A stretch of DNA of 64,000 nt, taken from assembly GCF_001650875.1 (NCBI RefSeq), contig NZ_LXYI01000008.1, forward strand, positions 225,489-289,488, in the 5' to 3' direction. A program made the translations under genes and the position numbers. The notes beneath the pieces are model-generated. The model made no database searches and was not told the origin of the DNA. It saw only the letters and a list, made by a program, of their open reading frames with translations. This DNA is from Sulfitobacter sp. EhC04. Lineage in GTDB: Bacteria; Pseudomonadota; Alphaproteobacteria; Rhodobacterales; Rhodobacteraceae. This document shows positions 9,138 to 18,398 of this stretch, piece by piece (position 1 is the first letter of the stretch; every line of letters starts with the position of its first letter).

Positions 9138-10631
9138 TTCTCGCAATTGTCTTTTTACGACCTTGCCATAGTTATTTTTGGGAAGCTCCGAAATAAAAAC
9201 ATAGCGCTTCGGGCGTTTGAAACGCGCGATCCGCGCATTGCAAAGATCGTTCAGAGAGGCTTCGCAAGGAGTTTTCCCTTGTGCAGCAACAACCACCGCC
9301 ACGACGATCTCCCCCCATTCTTCATCCGGCAATCCGATAACGCTGACCTCTTCTACATCAGGATGCGTGAACAGCACTTCTTCGACTTCGCGCGGGTATA
9401 CGTTGGTCCCGCCGGTGACGATCATATCCTTGGAGCGGTCCCGCAGAGTCAGCGTGCCCGACGCGTCAAAACTGCCCATATCGCCGGTCCATAGCCATCC
9501 GTCGCGAATGGCATCCGCCGTGGCAGCTTCATTGTTCCAATAACCCTGCATCACGACACCCCCCCGAACGATCACTTCGCCGATTTCGCCGGTCGGCACT
9601 GGCTTACCGTCTGCATCGGCCACCTTCACCTCGGCACCGCTGCGCGGCCAGCCCACCGAAGCGAGCGTGTCGTCATGCGCATTGCCGAAGTCGCTCGAAC
9701 GCAGGCCGGTGATTGTCATCGGACTTTCGCCAAGCCCATATATTTGCACAAAGACCGGGCCAAAAACTTCCAGAGAGCGCTTTATTTCCCCCAGATACAT
9801 AGGCCCGCCGCCATAGATAATCTTGCGCAAGGCATCTGCCCTGCCCGTTCCGGCTTCCACGGCCAGGCGCAGTCTTTGAATCATGGTCGGAGCAAAAAAG
9901 GCAGTCACACCGGGGTGTTCTTCGCACAGTTGCATGAATTCTTCGGTGTCAAAGCCGCCAGAGACAGGAACAACCTGCCGAGCGCCACGTGCCACATATG
10001 CTGGCATATACAGCCCTGAACCATGCGACATCGGGGCCGCGTGCACCAAGCTTGTCCGCGTGTCGGGATCATCCATATCTGCCAGGTGGCTTAGCGTCAT
10101 CATCATGAGGTTTTGGTGGCTCAGCATCGCTCCTTTGGAGCGCCCGGTAGTGCCGCTGGTAAAAAAGAGCCAGGCTAGCTGATCCGGTTTGGTCTGCGCC
10201 GCGGCACTCGCCAAATTGTCGAAAAGGTCGTGATAGCCCTGGCTACCGATCCCGACGAGGGACACCGAAGAGCCTCTGTCCTCAATCGCATCGGCAAGCG
10301 CTTGCAGTTTACCATCGGAGACGATGACCAGTTCCGCACTCGCATCGTCCAAGATATCTGCCGCTTCGAATGGATGCAATTTGCTGTTTATCGGCGTGGC
10401 AACCATGCCCGCCGCCCATATGCCAAACATTACCTCCACATACTCGGGAACGTTTTCCGAATAGATGGCAATGCGGGTGCCTGCGGCATAACTATTGCGC
10501 AACCCGGCACCAAGCTTCAGAGATCTCTGATGCAGCTCTGCGAATGTTAGTTCTTGGCATTTACCGCGAAAAACGGCCCCCAAATCAGGAAACCGCTGTG
10601 CCGCCTGGTCAAGCAAAGAGAACATATTCAT
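9117..10631 (-). CDS. AMP-forming acyl-CoA synthetase (fatty-acid/aryl acid-CoA ligase)
   Basis: 504 residues of the ANL superfamily. The ATP-binding loop TSGTTGRSKG is at 158-167, YGLGESPMTITG is motif A5, GWLWTGDMG carries the adenylate-binding aspartate, RDRSKDMIVTGG is the hinge, and K490 in NNYGKVVK is the adenylation lysine. It activates a carboxylic acid to its CoA thioester; acid class unknown. It is transcribed divergently from the MarR gene with a palindrome between them, and converges on the lyase gene. Confidence 0.88.
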   Translation of the reverse strand: MNMFSLLDQAAQRFPDLGAVFRGKCQELTFAELHQRSLKLGAGLRNSYAAGTRIAIYSENVPEYVEVMFGIWAAGMVATPINSKLHPFEAADILDDASAELVIVSDGKLQALADAIEDRGSSVSLVGIGSQGYHDLFDNLASAAAQTKPDQLAWLFFTSGTTGRSKGAMLSHQNLMMMTLSHLADMDDPDTRTSLVHAAPMSHGSGLYMPAYVARGARQVVPVSGGFDTEEFMQLCEEHPGVTAFFAPTMIQRLRLAVEAGTGRADALRKIIYGGGPMYLGEIKRSLEVFGPVFVQIYGLGESPMTITGLRSSDFGNAHDDTLASVGWPRSGAEVKVADADGKPVPTGEIGEVIVRGGVVMQGYWNNEAATADAIRDGWLWTGDMGSFDASGTLTLRDRSKDMIVTGGTNVYPREVEEVLFTHPDVEEVSVIGLPDEEWGEIVVAVVVAAQGKTPCEASLNDLCNARIARFKRPKRYVFISELPKNNYGKVVKRQLREQLVQTQ

Positions 10632-10781
10632 GCCATTGCCTCAATTTTCTTCCTTATCTATTTTTGGCCGCTCTAAATGACATTCAGCCATCCAGTAGCG
10701 TTGACCTTGCAGCATTTTATCCCCAGTTTGGCCAGATAGCTGTCCCCAAATGCGTGACAGACAATTGGCTGAACGCTATGC

Positions 10782-10799
10782 TATCAATCTTTATTGATA
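10782..10799. promoter_or_regulatory. 18-base palindrome, candidate MarR operator
   Basis: TATCAATCTTTATTGATA is a perfect 7+4+7 inverted repeat. It lies 31 bases before the MarR start and about 150 bases before the divergent acyl-CoA ligase start, where a MarR dimer would control both. The size fits MarR sites. Binding is inferred. Confidence 0.55.
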
Positions 10800-10830
10800 A
10801 ATTGAGGTCGCTCTGGTTGGGCTAAGAAAA

Positions 10831-11403
10831 ATGCAAACAGAGAGAAAAACAAAATATTTGCCGCCGGATGAGCTGCTGGTTCAGTTTCGACTTCCTGAAG
10901 ATTCCGATTTCGTTATCGAAAGAAGTGCTCTGCGGGCTTTTTCGCTTCTATCGAACCGGGGCAGTTGGATTCTATCCAGCATGTACATCAGCAGATACGG
11001 GTTGAATGTGATCGGCTGGCGGATTTTGGCGATACTGGCTACAAATTCCCCGCTTTCGGCCAAGGACATTGCAGAAATGCTGGCCACCGATCAGGTCACC
11101 ATAAGCCGGGCGACCGAGCAACTGGCAAACAAGAATCTGATCCGGCGCAGAGTGGACCCGAAGGACCGAAGACGGCAACTGTTGCGGCTGAGCAAGCGCG
11201 GCACCGATATTTACAACCAGATCCTGCCCCTGTTGTTTGCAACCGAAAACGCCATACTGTCTCCTTTGTCGACCGATGAAAGGCGGGAGTTTATGCGGAT
11301 GCTCTCGATTGTACAGGATCATTCGGATGAGACTGTGCGCGAAGGCACAAACTGGGAACATATCATCGGCGAATACGGCTACAGGGAAGAAAATCTTCGG
11401 TAG
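10831..11403 (+). CDS. MarR-family transcriptional regulator
   Basis: 190 residues. The winged helix spans about 60-130: SAKDIAEMLATDQVTISRAT is the helix-turn-helix, and VDPKDRRRQLLRLSKRG is the DR-x-R wing typical of MarR. The long N-terminal arm (about 55 residues) and the C-terminal helices should form the dimer. MarR proteins usually repress nearby genes and release DNA on binding a phenolic or acyl-CoA ligand, which fits its place opposite an acyl-CoA ligase. Confidence 0.88.
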   Translation: MQTERKTKYLPPDELLVQFRLPEDSDFVIERSALRAFSLLSNRGSWILSSMYISRYGLNVIGWRILAILATNSPLSAKDIAEMLATDQVTISRATEQLANKNLIRRRVDPKDRRRQLLRLSKRGTDIYNQILPLLFATENAILSPLSTDERREFMRMLSIVQDHSDETVREGTNWEHIIGEYGYREENLR

Positions 11404-11446
11404 CCGAAAGCGCTTTCGCTGCCAGAAAAGCCTGTCGCACGGAATG

Positions 11447-12238
11447 TTAGTTCACATTCTTCGTCCAGTCGCTCCAGATCTCAAGATACCAGACCAACAA
11501 CTCGCGCTGTCCTCTAAGTTCCAGCCGGGTATAGGCGCGCTTGCGATATGTCATGACGCTTTCCTTGCCGATGCCAAGATCAGAGGCGATGCAATTGGAT
11601 GTCATTCCGCTCAGAATTCGGGCGCAGACCTCTACTTCACGTGGCGACAGGCTAGAGGCGTCGGAAAGACAATCCTCGACATCCTCGATCACTGAGAGTG
11701 CAGGCGCGAATTTGACCTTACGGTTCATCAGCTCGGCATGTTTGGCCACCGAAGCAAGGATTAGTGAAGCATAGGGTTGAAGCTTTTCAATGTCTCCTTG
11801 GGAAAGCGCAGCCGTCGTATCCGAGCGCACCAGCTTAAGGCAGAATACATCCTGCTTCACGCGCGCCAGCGCCAAAATTTCAGACGCCGACGTCTCGGAC
11901 CTGCCAGCCATGGGCGCGTCTGAACTATATGTTCTGACACGTGTGACGTGGCTCGCGGTCATCATCTGGCGTTTGACGTTGTGGATATCTTTTTGAATCG
12001 CGTGAAACTTCGTCGAAGGAAGAAGGCCCGCGGCGGATATCTCGCGGATCTCATAATTACGAAGCCTGTAGCAAACGCAATAATCAACGCCGATCAGTTT
12101 GTTTATCGCCCCAAGTAGATTGCGTGGAAATTGGGGTAAGCCAATTTCGGTGATAACCTCTGTCATGTCGTTTAAGCCGACTTCGGCGTACGGATCTACC
12201 TCCAGAATATCGAACATCGCTGTCATCACCTCCTCCAA
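11447..12238 (-). CDS. LuxR-type transcriptional regulator
   Basis: 263 residues. The C-terminal LuxR helix-turn-helix covers about 190-250: LSPREVEVCARILSGMTSNC, then IASDLGIGKESVMTYRKRAY. The N-terminal 170 residues may be a sensor domain but do not show the conserved residues of acyl-homoserine-lactone receptors, and no receiver aspartate is evident. No synthase gene is nearby. The start could be M1 or the M8 of MFDILE. It stands alone between convergent MarR DNA and a 455-base gap, so its target is unclear. Confidence 0.8.
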   Translation of the reverse strand: MEEVMTAMFDILEVDPYAEVGLNDMTEVITEIGLPQFPRNLLGAINKLIGVDYCVCYRLRNYEIREISAAGLLPSTKFHAIQKDIHNVKRQMMTASHVTRVRTYSSDAPMAGRSETSASEILALARVKQDVFCLKLVRSDTTAALSQGDIEKLQPYASLILASVAKHAELMNRKVKFAPALSVIEDVEDCLSDASSLSPREVEVCARILSGMTSNCIASDLGIGKESVMTYRKRAYTRLELRGQRELLVWYLEIWSDWTKNVN

Positions 12239-12693
12239 TGATCATGATGGACATCACTCGCCGATTCAGCTTAGTTACATTTCGAAAAGATTGCAATATG
12301 CAATTAAAAATCAGGATGTTGTGAAAACCATATTATTATTAATCAGTTACATAGATCGCCACGTCCAATTTTGGCGCAGCACACACGTATTACTTGCAAC
12401 CACACAGAATCAGCGAGACGGGCTGATACCCCGTCTCAGCTCGAATTCGTCAGTCTGGTGTTGGGGAAGACCACTGGCTGCGGCCTTGAAACGGGTCGCC
12501 CGCACAGCCCGTCTCGATGAACGGCACTATGCGGTTTCTGCTATCTCCTGCGGCCATCAGAAGCCGCGCGTACGTTGGCAGGCAAGGTTGATCGCCTCGC
12601 CCACGCCGAATTGCCGAATACAAAAAAACGTGCTTGCTCCGTCCGCTCGCTTGAGAACGCGCAGACAGTGGTCAACGGGCGGGGGATTCTCAA
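12239..12693. other. Gene-free stretch with one strong hairpin
   Basis: About 455 bases without a supported gene. The first 100 bases are AT-rich and probably hold the LuxR promoter. A hairpin with 8-base arms GAGACGGG (12415-12422) and CCCGTCTC (12430-12437) around CTGATAC has no T-run, so it is not a standard terminator. The rest reads like eroded coding DNA but I could not match it to a family. Confidence 0.45.
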
Positions 12694-13824
12694 TCAGTAA
12701 GCGGCATCGAGAACAGCATTTACAAAGTCGGCAGAGGGGCGCTGCGCGAAATCTCCCGCATTCTCCGGCTCGGAAAAGAAATCAATGGCGTCAGACAGGG
12801 CTTCAGATTTGACACCGCAGTCCGAGAGGCTGGATGGCAATCCGAGGTCCAGAAGCAGTTCGGCGACAACCTGATCAAGAGGGTTGTCGCTCAGTTCCAT
12901 CGCGGCAACAAGCTCTGCCTGGCTCTCAGCTGTTCCGCCAGACTGGCGCAAAACATGGGGCAGAATGACTGCAGACACCAGGCCGCGTGGCAGGCCAGTG
13001 ACAGATGACAGGACGCGCCCGATCCGATGGCATGGTCCGGGGAGTGCCCCTTGCGCCAATCCTTGCGTGGCCAGCCAAGCGCCCTTCTGACACATCAGTC
13101 GCGCATCGGTGTCCAACGGGTGTGTTCGGGAACGGCGCAGGCCCTTTGTCAGCAAGGTTAACCCATGCAAGGCAGCGGCCTTGGCAAGCGGTCTCTCACC
13201 CAAGGTGTTACCTCCGGTTTCGATCGCGTTGACAACGGACGCCATTCCAGAGGCAAGCCATTCCGATTCCGGTGTGGTCAGGGTTGCATGCGGATCCAAC
13301 AGAACGATATCGGGCGCCAGATCTGTGTGCTGTACCGGTTGAAGCCCGCCTGTTTCCTTGTCTTCGATCACGGCAAATGGAAGATATTCCTCGCCCGAAA
13401 GCGTGGTGGGAATAGCAATAAGGTACGGCCTCGGGGAGGCTGCTGTTGTCGATTTGCGCAGGCGTTCGAAATCCTCTGGCACGGCGACATTATTGGTCAG
13501 ACACACGCGTGCTGCCTTTGCCGTCTCGATCGCAGCGCCACTACCGGCTGCAACCATCGCCTCGGTTCCGGCGTGACGGAGCGCACCGGTAACGCTCAGC
13601 ACCGCTGATCGGTCCGCACGATCCGACAGCCGCTCAGAGTATGCGTCGCTCAAGATCTCCTGGAACGACTGAACATAGCTTTCCGCAGCGGCCGACGTCA
13701 TATTGGTCACCAGAATTGTCTGCCGGGACCAAAGTTCGCTCAGAGCCTTGGGCAGCATCTGAGAAACTGGGTCGCCGTACATTACGATTTGGCGAGCGGG
13801 CGGTTCATATCTGACCAGAGGCAT
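12694..13824 (-). CDS. Iron-ADH/maleylacetate-reductase-fold protein lacking metal ligands
   Basis: 376 residues with the overall iron-containing alcohol dehydrogenase fold: VAAGSGAAIETAKA where GGGSxxDxAK is normal, IAIPTTLSGEEY, and SGMASVVNAIE where SGMDALTHAIE is normal. Relative to the intact paralogue at 28882-30039 the metal positions read A195 and N199, H266 is kept, and R270 and R280 replace histidines. The nucleotide loop is also altered. The frame is intact and GC use looks normal, so it is diverged rather than broken. It lies 53 bases downstream of the P450 gene on the same strand, so they are probably cotranscribed. Function unknown; a metal-independent reductase or non-catalytic role are both possible. 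Confidence 0.72.
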   Translation of the reverse strand: MPLVRYEPPARQIVMYGDPVSQMLPKALSELWSRQTILVTNMTSAAAESYVQSFQEILSDAYSERLSDRADRSAVLSVTGALRHAGTEAMVAAGSGAAIETAKAARVCLTNNVAVPEDFERLRKSTTAASPRPYLIAIPTTLSGEEYLPFAVIEDKETGGLQPVQHTDLAPDIVLLDPHATLTTPESEWLASGMASVVNAIETGGNTLGERPLAKAAALHGLTLLTKGLRRSRTHPLDTDARLMCQKGAWLATQGLAQGALPGPCHRIGRVLSSVTGLPRGLVSAVILPHVLRQSGGTAESQAELVAAMELSDNPLDQVVAELLLDLGLPSSLSDCGVKSEALSDAIDFFSEPENAGDFAQRPSADFVNAVLDAAY

Positions 13825-13877
13825 AGTTCACCTGAAGCTTAGTTACCTGTTGCGTCGTTCCAACCCGTCACTGTTCG

Positions 13878-15164
13878 TCACCCCTGAAGGTCGACCCACA
13901 GTGACTTTGGTGCGCGAAAGCCGAAGGCCCGGACAAAGTCGATCTCTTCATCCGCGGCAAGCTTCATGTTCGGAAACTCCCGTGTCATCGTCTGGAAAAG
14001 CAGTTTCATTTCGAGGCGCGCCAATGGGGCACCCATACAGAAATGCAGGCCGTTTCCAAATGTCAGATGCTTACGCACGTTTTTGCGATCCAAACGGAAT
14101 TCATCCGGGTCTTCGAACATTTCCGGGTCTCGGTTCGCCGCAGCAAAAGAGATGACGATGCCTGAACCGGCAGGAATGTCCATTCCCCCGATCGTAACGT
14201 CCTCAACCGCACGACGGCGCCAGTTGGCCACCGCGCCATACATGCGCAACCCTTCTTCGACTGCCAATGGAATGAGCGAAGGTTCATCCACCAACTGCTG
14301 CCACAGGCCGTCACCTGACAGCAACGCATTTAGAAGATGGGTAGATTGGTTGGTGGTTGTTTCATGGCCCGCGAACAACAACCCAAAGGCGGCCGAGTTG
14401 ATCTCATTCAGAGTCAGCTTGTCGTCGTCGCCATCACGTACGGCCAGCAAATCACTGACATAGTCGTCTCCGGGATTGAGCATTTTCTTTTGCACGTGTT
14501 TCACGCAATAGTTCCAGAATTCGACCAGATTGCGTGCTCCATCAATCTGCTTGTTCTTGCTGGAATGTGTAAAGCTCATCAAAGCCCGGTCCATTGCCCA
14601 AGCTTTGACTTGGGCCGCGTCGCTTTCGGGAATATCCAAAAGACTGAAGATCACTCGCGCAGGAAACTCGTAGATAAAGTCTTTCAAGATATCCACACGG
14701 TTCTTGCCCTGCAGATTTTTTATCCCTAGTTCGACGTTGCGCACGATATGTGGCTCAAGTGCCATCAGTCGTTTCATCCCCATCGCCTGGCTGACATGGG
14801 TACGGATACGATCATGGCGCGGCGGGTCACAGTTCACCTGGATACCTTCCAGTGCGTATCCGCCCTCATCGAGAATGCTCAGAGCTTCCTGGGGGACTGG
14901 CGCGACTGGCGTGTTGGCATTTGCCGCTGAGAACACGCTTGGATTACGCAGAATGCTCATCACGTCATCATAGCGCGTGACCACCCAGTAATCGAGTTCG
15001 GGTGAATAGAACACCGGCTCGGATTGACGTGCCTCACCCAGTACCTTGTACATGGCGTGTTGGTCGTACGGATCCCAACGATGACCGATGCTGCCGACGG
15101 GGCAGACGGCCTTGGGCAGATCCCAAACTTTAGCCAGATCACTCGGGGGTTTAGCTACACTCAT
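13878..15164 (-). CDS. Cytochrome P450, soluble bacterial class I
   Basis: 428 residues from ATG 15164, preferred over an in-frame GTG seven codons upstream because GGAGAG lies 6 bases before it. The I-helix oxygen-activation motif AGHETT is at 265-270, ExxR at E304-R307, and the heme loop FGNGLHFCMG puts the axial ligand at C376. There is no membrane anchor and no fused reductase. VFYSPELDYWVVTRYDDV and DEPSLIPLAVEEGLR recall the heme domains of CYP116-type enzymes, though I cannot assign a family without a search. It inserts one oxygen into an unknown, probably hydrophobic, substrate. The ferredoxin gene is divergent 377 bases away. Confidence 0.92.
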   Translation of the reverse strand: MSVAKPPSDLAKVWDLPKAVCPVGSIGHRWDPYDQHAMYKVLGEARQSEPVFYSPELDYWVVTRYDDVMSILRNPSVFSAANANTPVAPVPQEALSILDEGGYALEGIQVNCDPPRHDRIRTHVSQAMGMKRLMALEPHIVRNVELGIKNLQGKNRVDILKDFIYEFPARVIFSLLDIPESDAAQVKAWAMDRALMSFTHSSKNKQIDGARNLVEFWNYCVKHVQKKMLNPGDDYVSDLLAVRDGDDDKLTLNEINSAAFGLLFAGHETTTNQSTHLLNALLSGDGLWQQLVDEPSLIPLAVEEGLRMYGAVANWRRRAVEDVTIGGMDIPAGSGIVISFAAANRDPEMFEDPDEFRLDRKNVRKHLTFGNGLHFCMGAPLARLEMKLLFQTMTREFPNMKLAADEEIDFVRAFGFRAPKSLWVDLQG

Positions 15165-15391
15165 CTTATACTCTCCGTATTCCACGCATAAAGGGATGCT
15201 AACAAAGTGCTAAGTCCTTCGTGTCACCTGCAAGGTGGACATGGGACAAAAATTCGTCGCCTTCGCATCATTGCCTTTGCACACGGACCGCCAAGGCGAC
15301 CAGCCCGTGGAAGTAGAGCACACAAGAAAATTTACATTGCTTGGCGACTTAGTGTCCAGAGCCTTACCTCTGCTTCTGTCATGCAGGTTAG

Positions 15392-15868
<477 letters not shown>

Positions 15869-16400
15869 GGAAGAGTTTCGATCTCCAGAAATGGTTGGTG
15901 GGCATTGGCCAGTTGTTCAGGTGCTATTTTGAAAGGTCGCTGCGGCTGAAGTGAGGGTAACATCTCAGCGCCATAGTCCGCCCGCTGGCAAATGGCACCT
16001 GAACGTGCGCGGTGCCTTAAGCCGCCTCCACGATCAGTTGAAGGTTCGCCTCGGCGATACCGCGCATTAGGTCTCGTTGATCGTACTTTTGCAAAAGCTC
16101 TGACAGATTCATGTTGGTCTTGCTTTGAGCGTCCGGCCTTAAACATGAACCACTTGTTCGCTGCCTTCGCCTGCGGCTCAACGCGAAAAGTGATGTGCGA
16201 TGCCTCAGGTTAAAGGCCGGATGCTTTCATGGGGTCTCCGTATGGTCCGTGGTTGAAAATCAACATCATGGGTCTCCACATCATCTGAAACAGACCATAT
16301 GGACCTAAAGTAAGGATCATATAATCAGAGCATCCCAGTTGCCGCCAACGGCTGCCATCCCAAAGGCCCGGCCAGACGCCCGGTACGTGTCCGCAGTAGG
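15869..16400. other. Gene-free stretch, probably degraded DNA
   Basis: About 530 bases. A leftward 31-codon frame (16017-16112, MNLSELLQKYDQRDLMRGIA) vaguely recalls transposase N-termini, but too little remains to call. Near 16235-16310 are related segments in opposite orientation (TATGGTCCGT and GACCATATGG) that could be leftovers of a mobile element's ends. No complete gene, terminator or clear promoter is visible. Confidence 0.4.
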
Positions 16401-17297
16401 TCAGTTTGACGGCGCTTGCCCGAGGAAGGAGCTGATCAGGGCGTTGACGGCATCCGGCTTTTCAAGATGAAGGAAATGGCCGCACTCTGTCACAATCTCC
16501 TGCCGCAACCCGGCTGGAAATCTGGACCCGAAATCGCCGCCCACATCCGACCCTATGCAGCCATCGTCCGCACCGTGCAGGTACAAGGTCGGCACCTGAA
16601 CCGGATCGGTATTGAGCCGGGCCTGCCATGCGGCCGACTCGGGCCGGTCGTCTGCCAGACCAAAGGTGTGGCGGTAGTAGTTGAGGGTGGCTTTGGCCAC
16701 GCCAGGTTTGCGGAATGTGGCTTTCAGCGCTTCCATATCCTCTGCAGGGAGATCAAAGCCCGGCGACCACTCTGACCAGAGCCGGTCGACAAAGGCGAAA
16801 TCCTGATAAGCGAGTGCAGTTTCGGCAAACCGTGACAGGAAGAAGAACATGTACCACGAGCGGCGCTGCTGGTCCGGGTCGACGATAAGCGCCTTGCCAA
16901 AGCCCGCACCGAAGGGGATCGCAAGGGTGACAAGTTTTTCGATCTTTTCTGGCGCGAGTACGGCGGCACTGTAGGCCGCAACCGCGCCCCAGTCATGACC
17001 GATCACACTGGCGTGGCCGCCGCCCAGGGCGTCGATCAACCCGACGACATCCTGACCCAGCGCGGCGCTGTGATAAGAACCGTCCGCCGGAACGTCGGAG
17101 GGTGCGTAGCCTCGCATATAGGGTGCCACAACACGGTATCCCAGCCGAGAGAAGGCTTGCAATTGGGGACGGAACGACAGCGCGTGGTCGGGAAAGCCGT
17201 GCAGGCACAGCAACAGCGGCCCCTCGCCTTCCTCGATGTAAGTGAAGTTAAGCCCATTGGCCTTAACCTGATGCTCCTTGAAGGTATTCGCCGTCAT
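16401..17297 (-). CDS. Epoxide-hydrolase-like alpha/beta hydrolase
   Basis: 298 residues. The oxyanion motif HGFPD is at 33-37, GHDWG at 100-104 makes D102 the nucleophile (an aspartate, as in epoxide hydrolases and haloalkane dehalogenases), HGADDG supplies a charge-relay acid, and GHFLHLEKP carries H274. A cap domain fits between about 130 and 215 (NYYRHTF at the end may hold a cap tyrosine). It would open an epoxide or hydrolyse a carbon-halogen bond. Epoxide hydrolase is favoured by the HGFP and cap-tyrosine features. It is third in a leftward run with the SDR and the redox fusion. Confidence 0.85.
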   Translation of the reverse strand: MTANTFKEHQVKANGLNFTYIEEGEGPLLLCLHGFPDHALSFRPQLQAFSRLGYRVVAPYMRGYAPSDVPADGSYHSAALGQDVVGLIDALGGGHASVIGHDWGAVAAYSAAVLAPEKIEKLVTLAIPFGAGFGKALIVDPDQQRRSWYMFFFLSRFAETALAYQDFAFVDRLWSEWSPGFDLPAEDMEALKATFRKPGVAKATLNYYRHTFGLADDRPESAAWQARLNTDPVQVPTLYLHGADDGCIGSDVGGDFGSRFPAGLRQEIVTECGHFLHLEKPDAVNALISSFLGQAPSN

Positions 17298-17368
17298 GAT
17301 CTACTCTCGAATTTATGTGATCGGGTTGTTCGTGATGTAGGGTCGTGCGCTGCTTTTGTCTGAGGACG

Positions 17369-18193
17369 TCACACCGGCAGACCCGCCTGTTTGCGCAGGC
17401 TCTTGTCGAAAGCGGCTTCGGGGACAAAGCGCCGCAGCATGCGAACCTGGCGCGCCATCTTGCCTGCCGGGTAGCGGCGGTCGGGCGTGGCGGCGCTGGC
17501 CGCCTTCAGCACGGTCTCGGCAACGACTTCGGGGGGGTCACCTTTTTCGCAGCTCTTGATCATGAATGCGACGTTTTGCTTGCGCGCTGCATCATAGATC
17601 GAAAGCGGTTGATCGGGTGTGCTCTTGTTCACCTCGAACGGCGTATCGGTATAGCTGGGCTCCACCAAGGTCACCCGGATGCCAAAGGTGCGCAATTCGT
17701 GATCGAGCGACTCGGAATAGCCTTCGATGGCGTGTTTGCTGGCGGAATAGATCGCATTGTAGGGCGCGGGGATCAGCCCCATGACCGGGCTCATATTGAC
17801 GATCCGGCCCGCGCCTTGCTGGCGCATTGTCGGCAGCACGGCATTGGTCACGCGCATTGTGCCAAAGACATTCACGTCGAACAGCGCCTTGGCCTGGGCG
17901 ATTGAGGATTCCTCAGCGCCGCCGATAAGTCCGACGCCAGCATTGTTGACCAGCAGGTCGATGCGCCCGGCAGCAGCCAGCACCTGCTCGACCAGCTCCG
18001 CCACGGCGGCATCATCGGTCACATCGCAGATCAGCGAGGTCACGCCTTCCGGGGCTTTTTCCTCAGCGCGCAGCCCGGTGCCAAAGACAGCATAGCCCGC
18101 CTTGAGCAGGGCTTTGGCCGTTGCATAGCCGATACCTGAGGATGCCCCGGTCACAAGGGCGACCCCTGGCTTGGTCTTGCTCATCTTATTCAT
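17369..18193 (-). CDS. Short-chain dehydrogenase/reductase (classical SDR)
   Basis: 274 residues. The cofactor loop TGASSGIG is at 15-22, NNAGVG at 83-88, and the catalytic Y149-x3-K153 pair lies in IYSASKHAIEGYS; S135 in NMSPVMG is the likely catalytic serine. It should oxidise or reduce a hydroxyl/keto group with NAD(P). Residues 225-274 form a basic C-terminal extension (RRYPAGKMARQVRMLRRF). The gene sits 71 bases upstream of the epoxide-hydrolase-like gene and 205 bases after the redox fusion gene, all on one strand. Confidence 0.87.
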   Translation of the reverse strand: MNKMSKTKPGVALVTGASSGIGYATAKALLKAGYAVFGTGLRAEEKAPEGVTSLICDVTDDAAVAELVEQVLAAAGRIDLLVNNAGVGLIGGAEESSIAQAKALFDVNVFGTMRVTNAVLPTMRQQGAGRIVNMSPVMGLIPAPYNAIYSASKHAIEGYSESLDHELRTFGIRVTLVEPSYTDTPFEVNKSTPDQPLSIYDAARKQNVAFMIKSCEKGDPPEVVAETVLKAASAATPDRRYPAGKMARQVRMLRRFVPEAAFDKSLRKQAGLPV

Positions 18194-18398
18194 TTCCTTT
18201 TTTTGCCAACTTGCGTCTCAAATCGACGCTTCCGCCGGAGAGGCAAGGTCTGGTCGGTAAACGTTGTCGATGGTCAGAACTTGTATGCACGCTCTCGCTC
18301 TTACTTCGTCTGGACGTGGCTGCCCCGGTCCATCGTCGCCATGGCATTCTACTGATCCCGCCGCCACTTGGGTTCGGGGCGGCGGGGCCAAGGCAGGC

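Noticed and set aside
12415..12437. GAGACGGG hairpin as a terminator of the iron-ADH-like or LuxR gene
   Set aside because: No T-run on either strand, and it lies upstream of the LuxR-type gene rather than after it.
16017..16112. 31-codon frame resembling a transposase N-terminus
   Set aside because: Too short and too weak a resemblance to call a mobile element.
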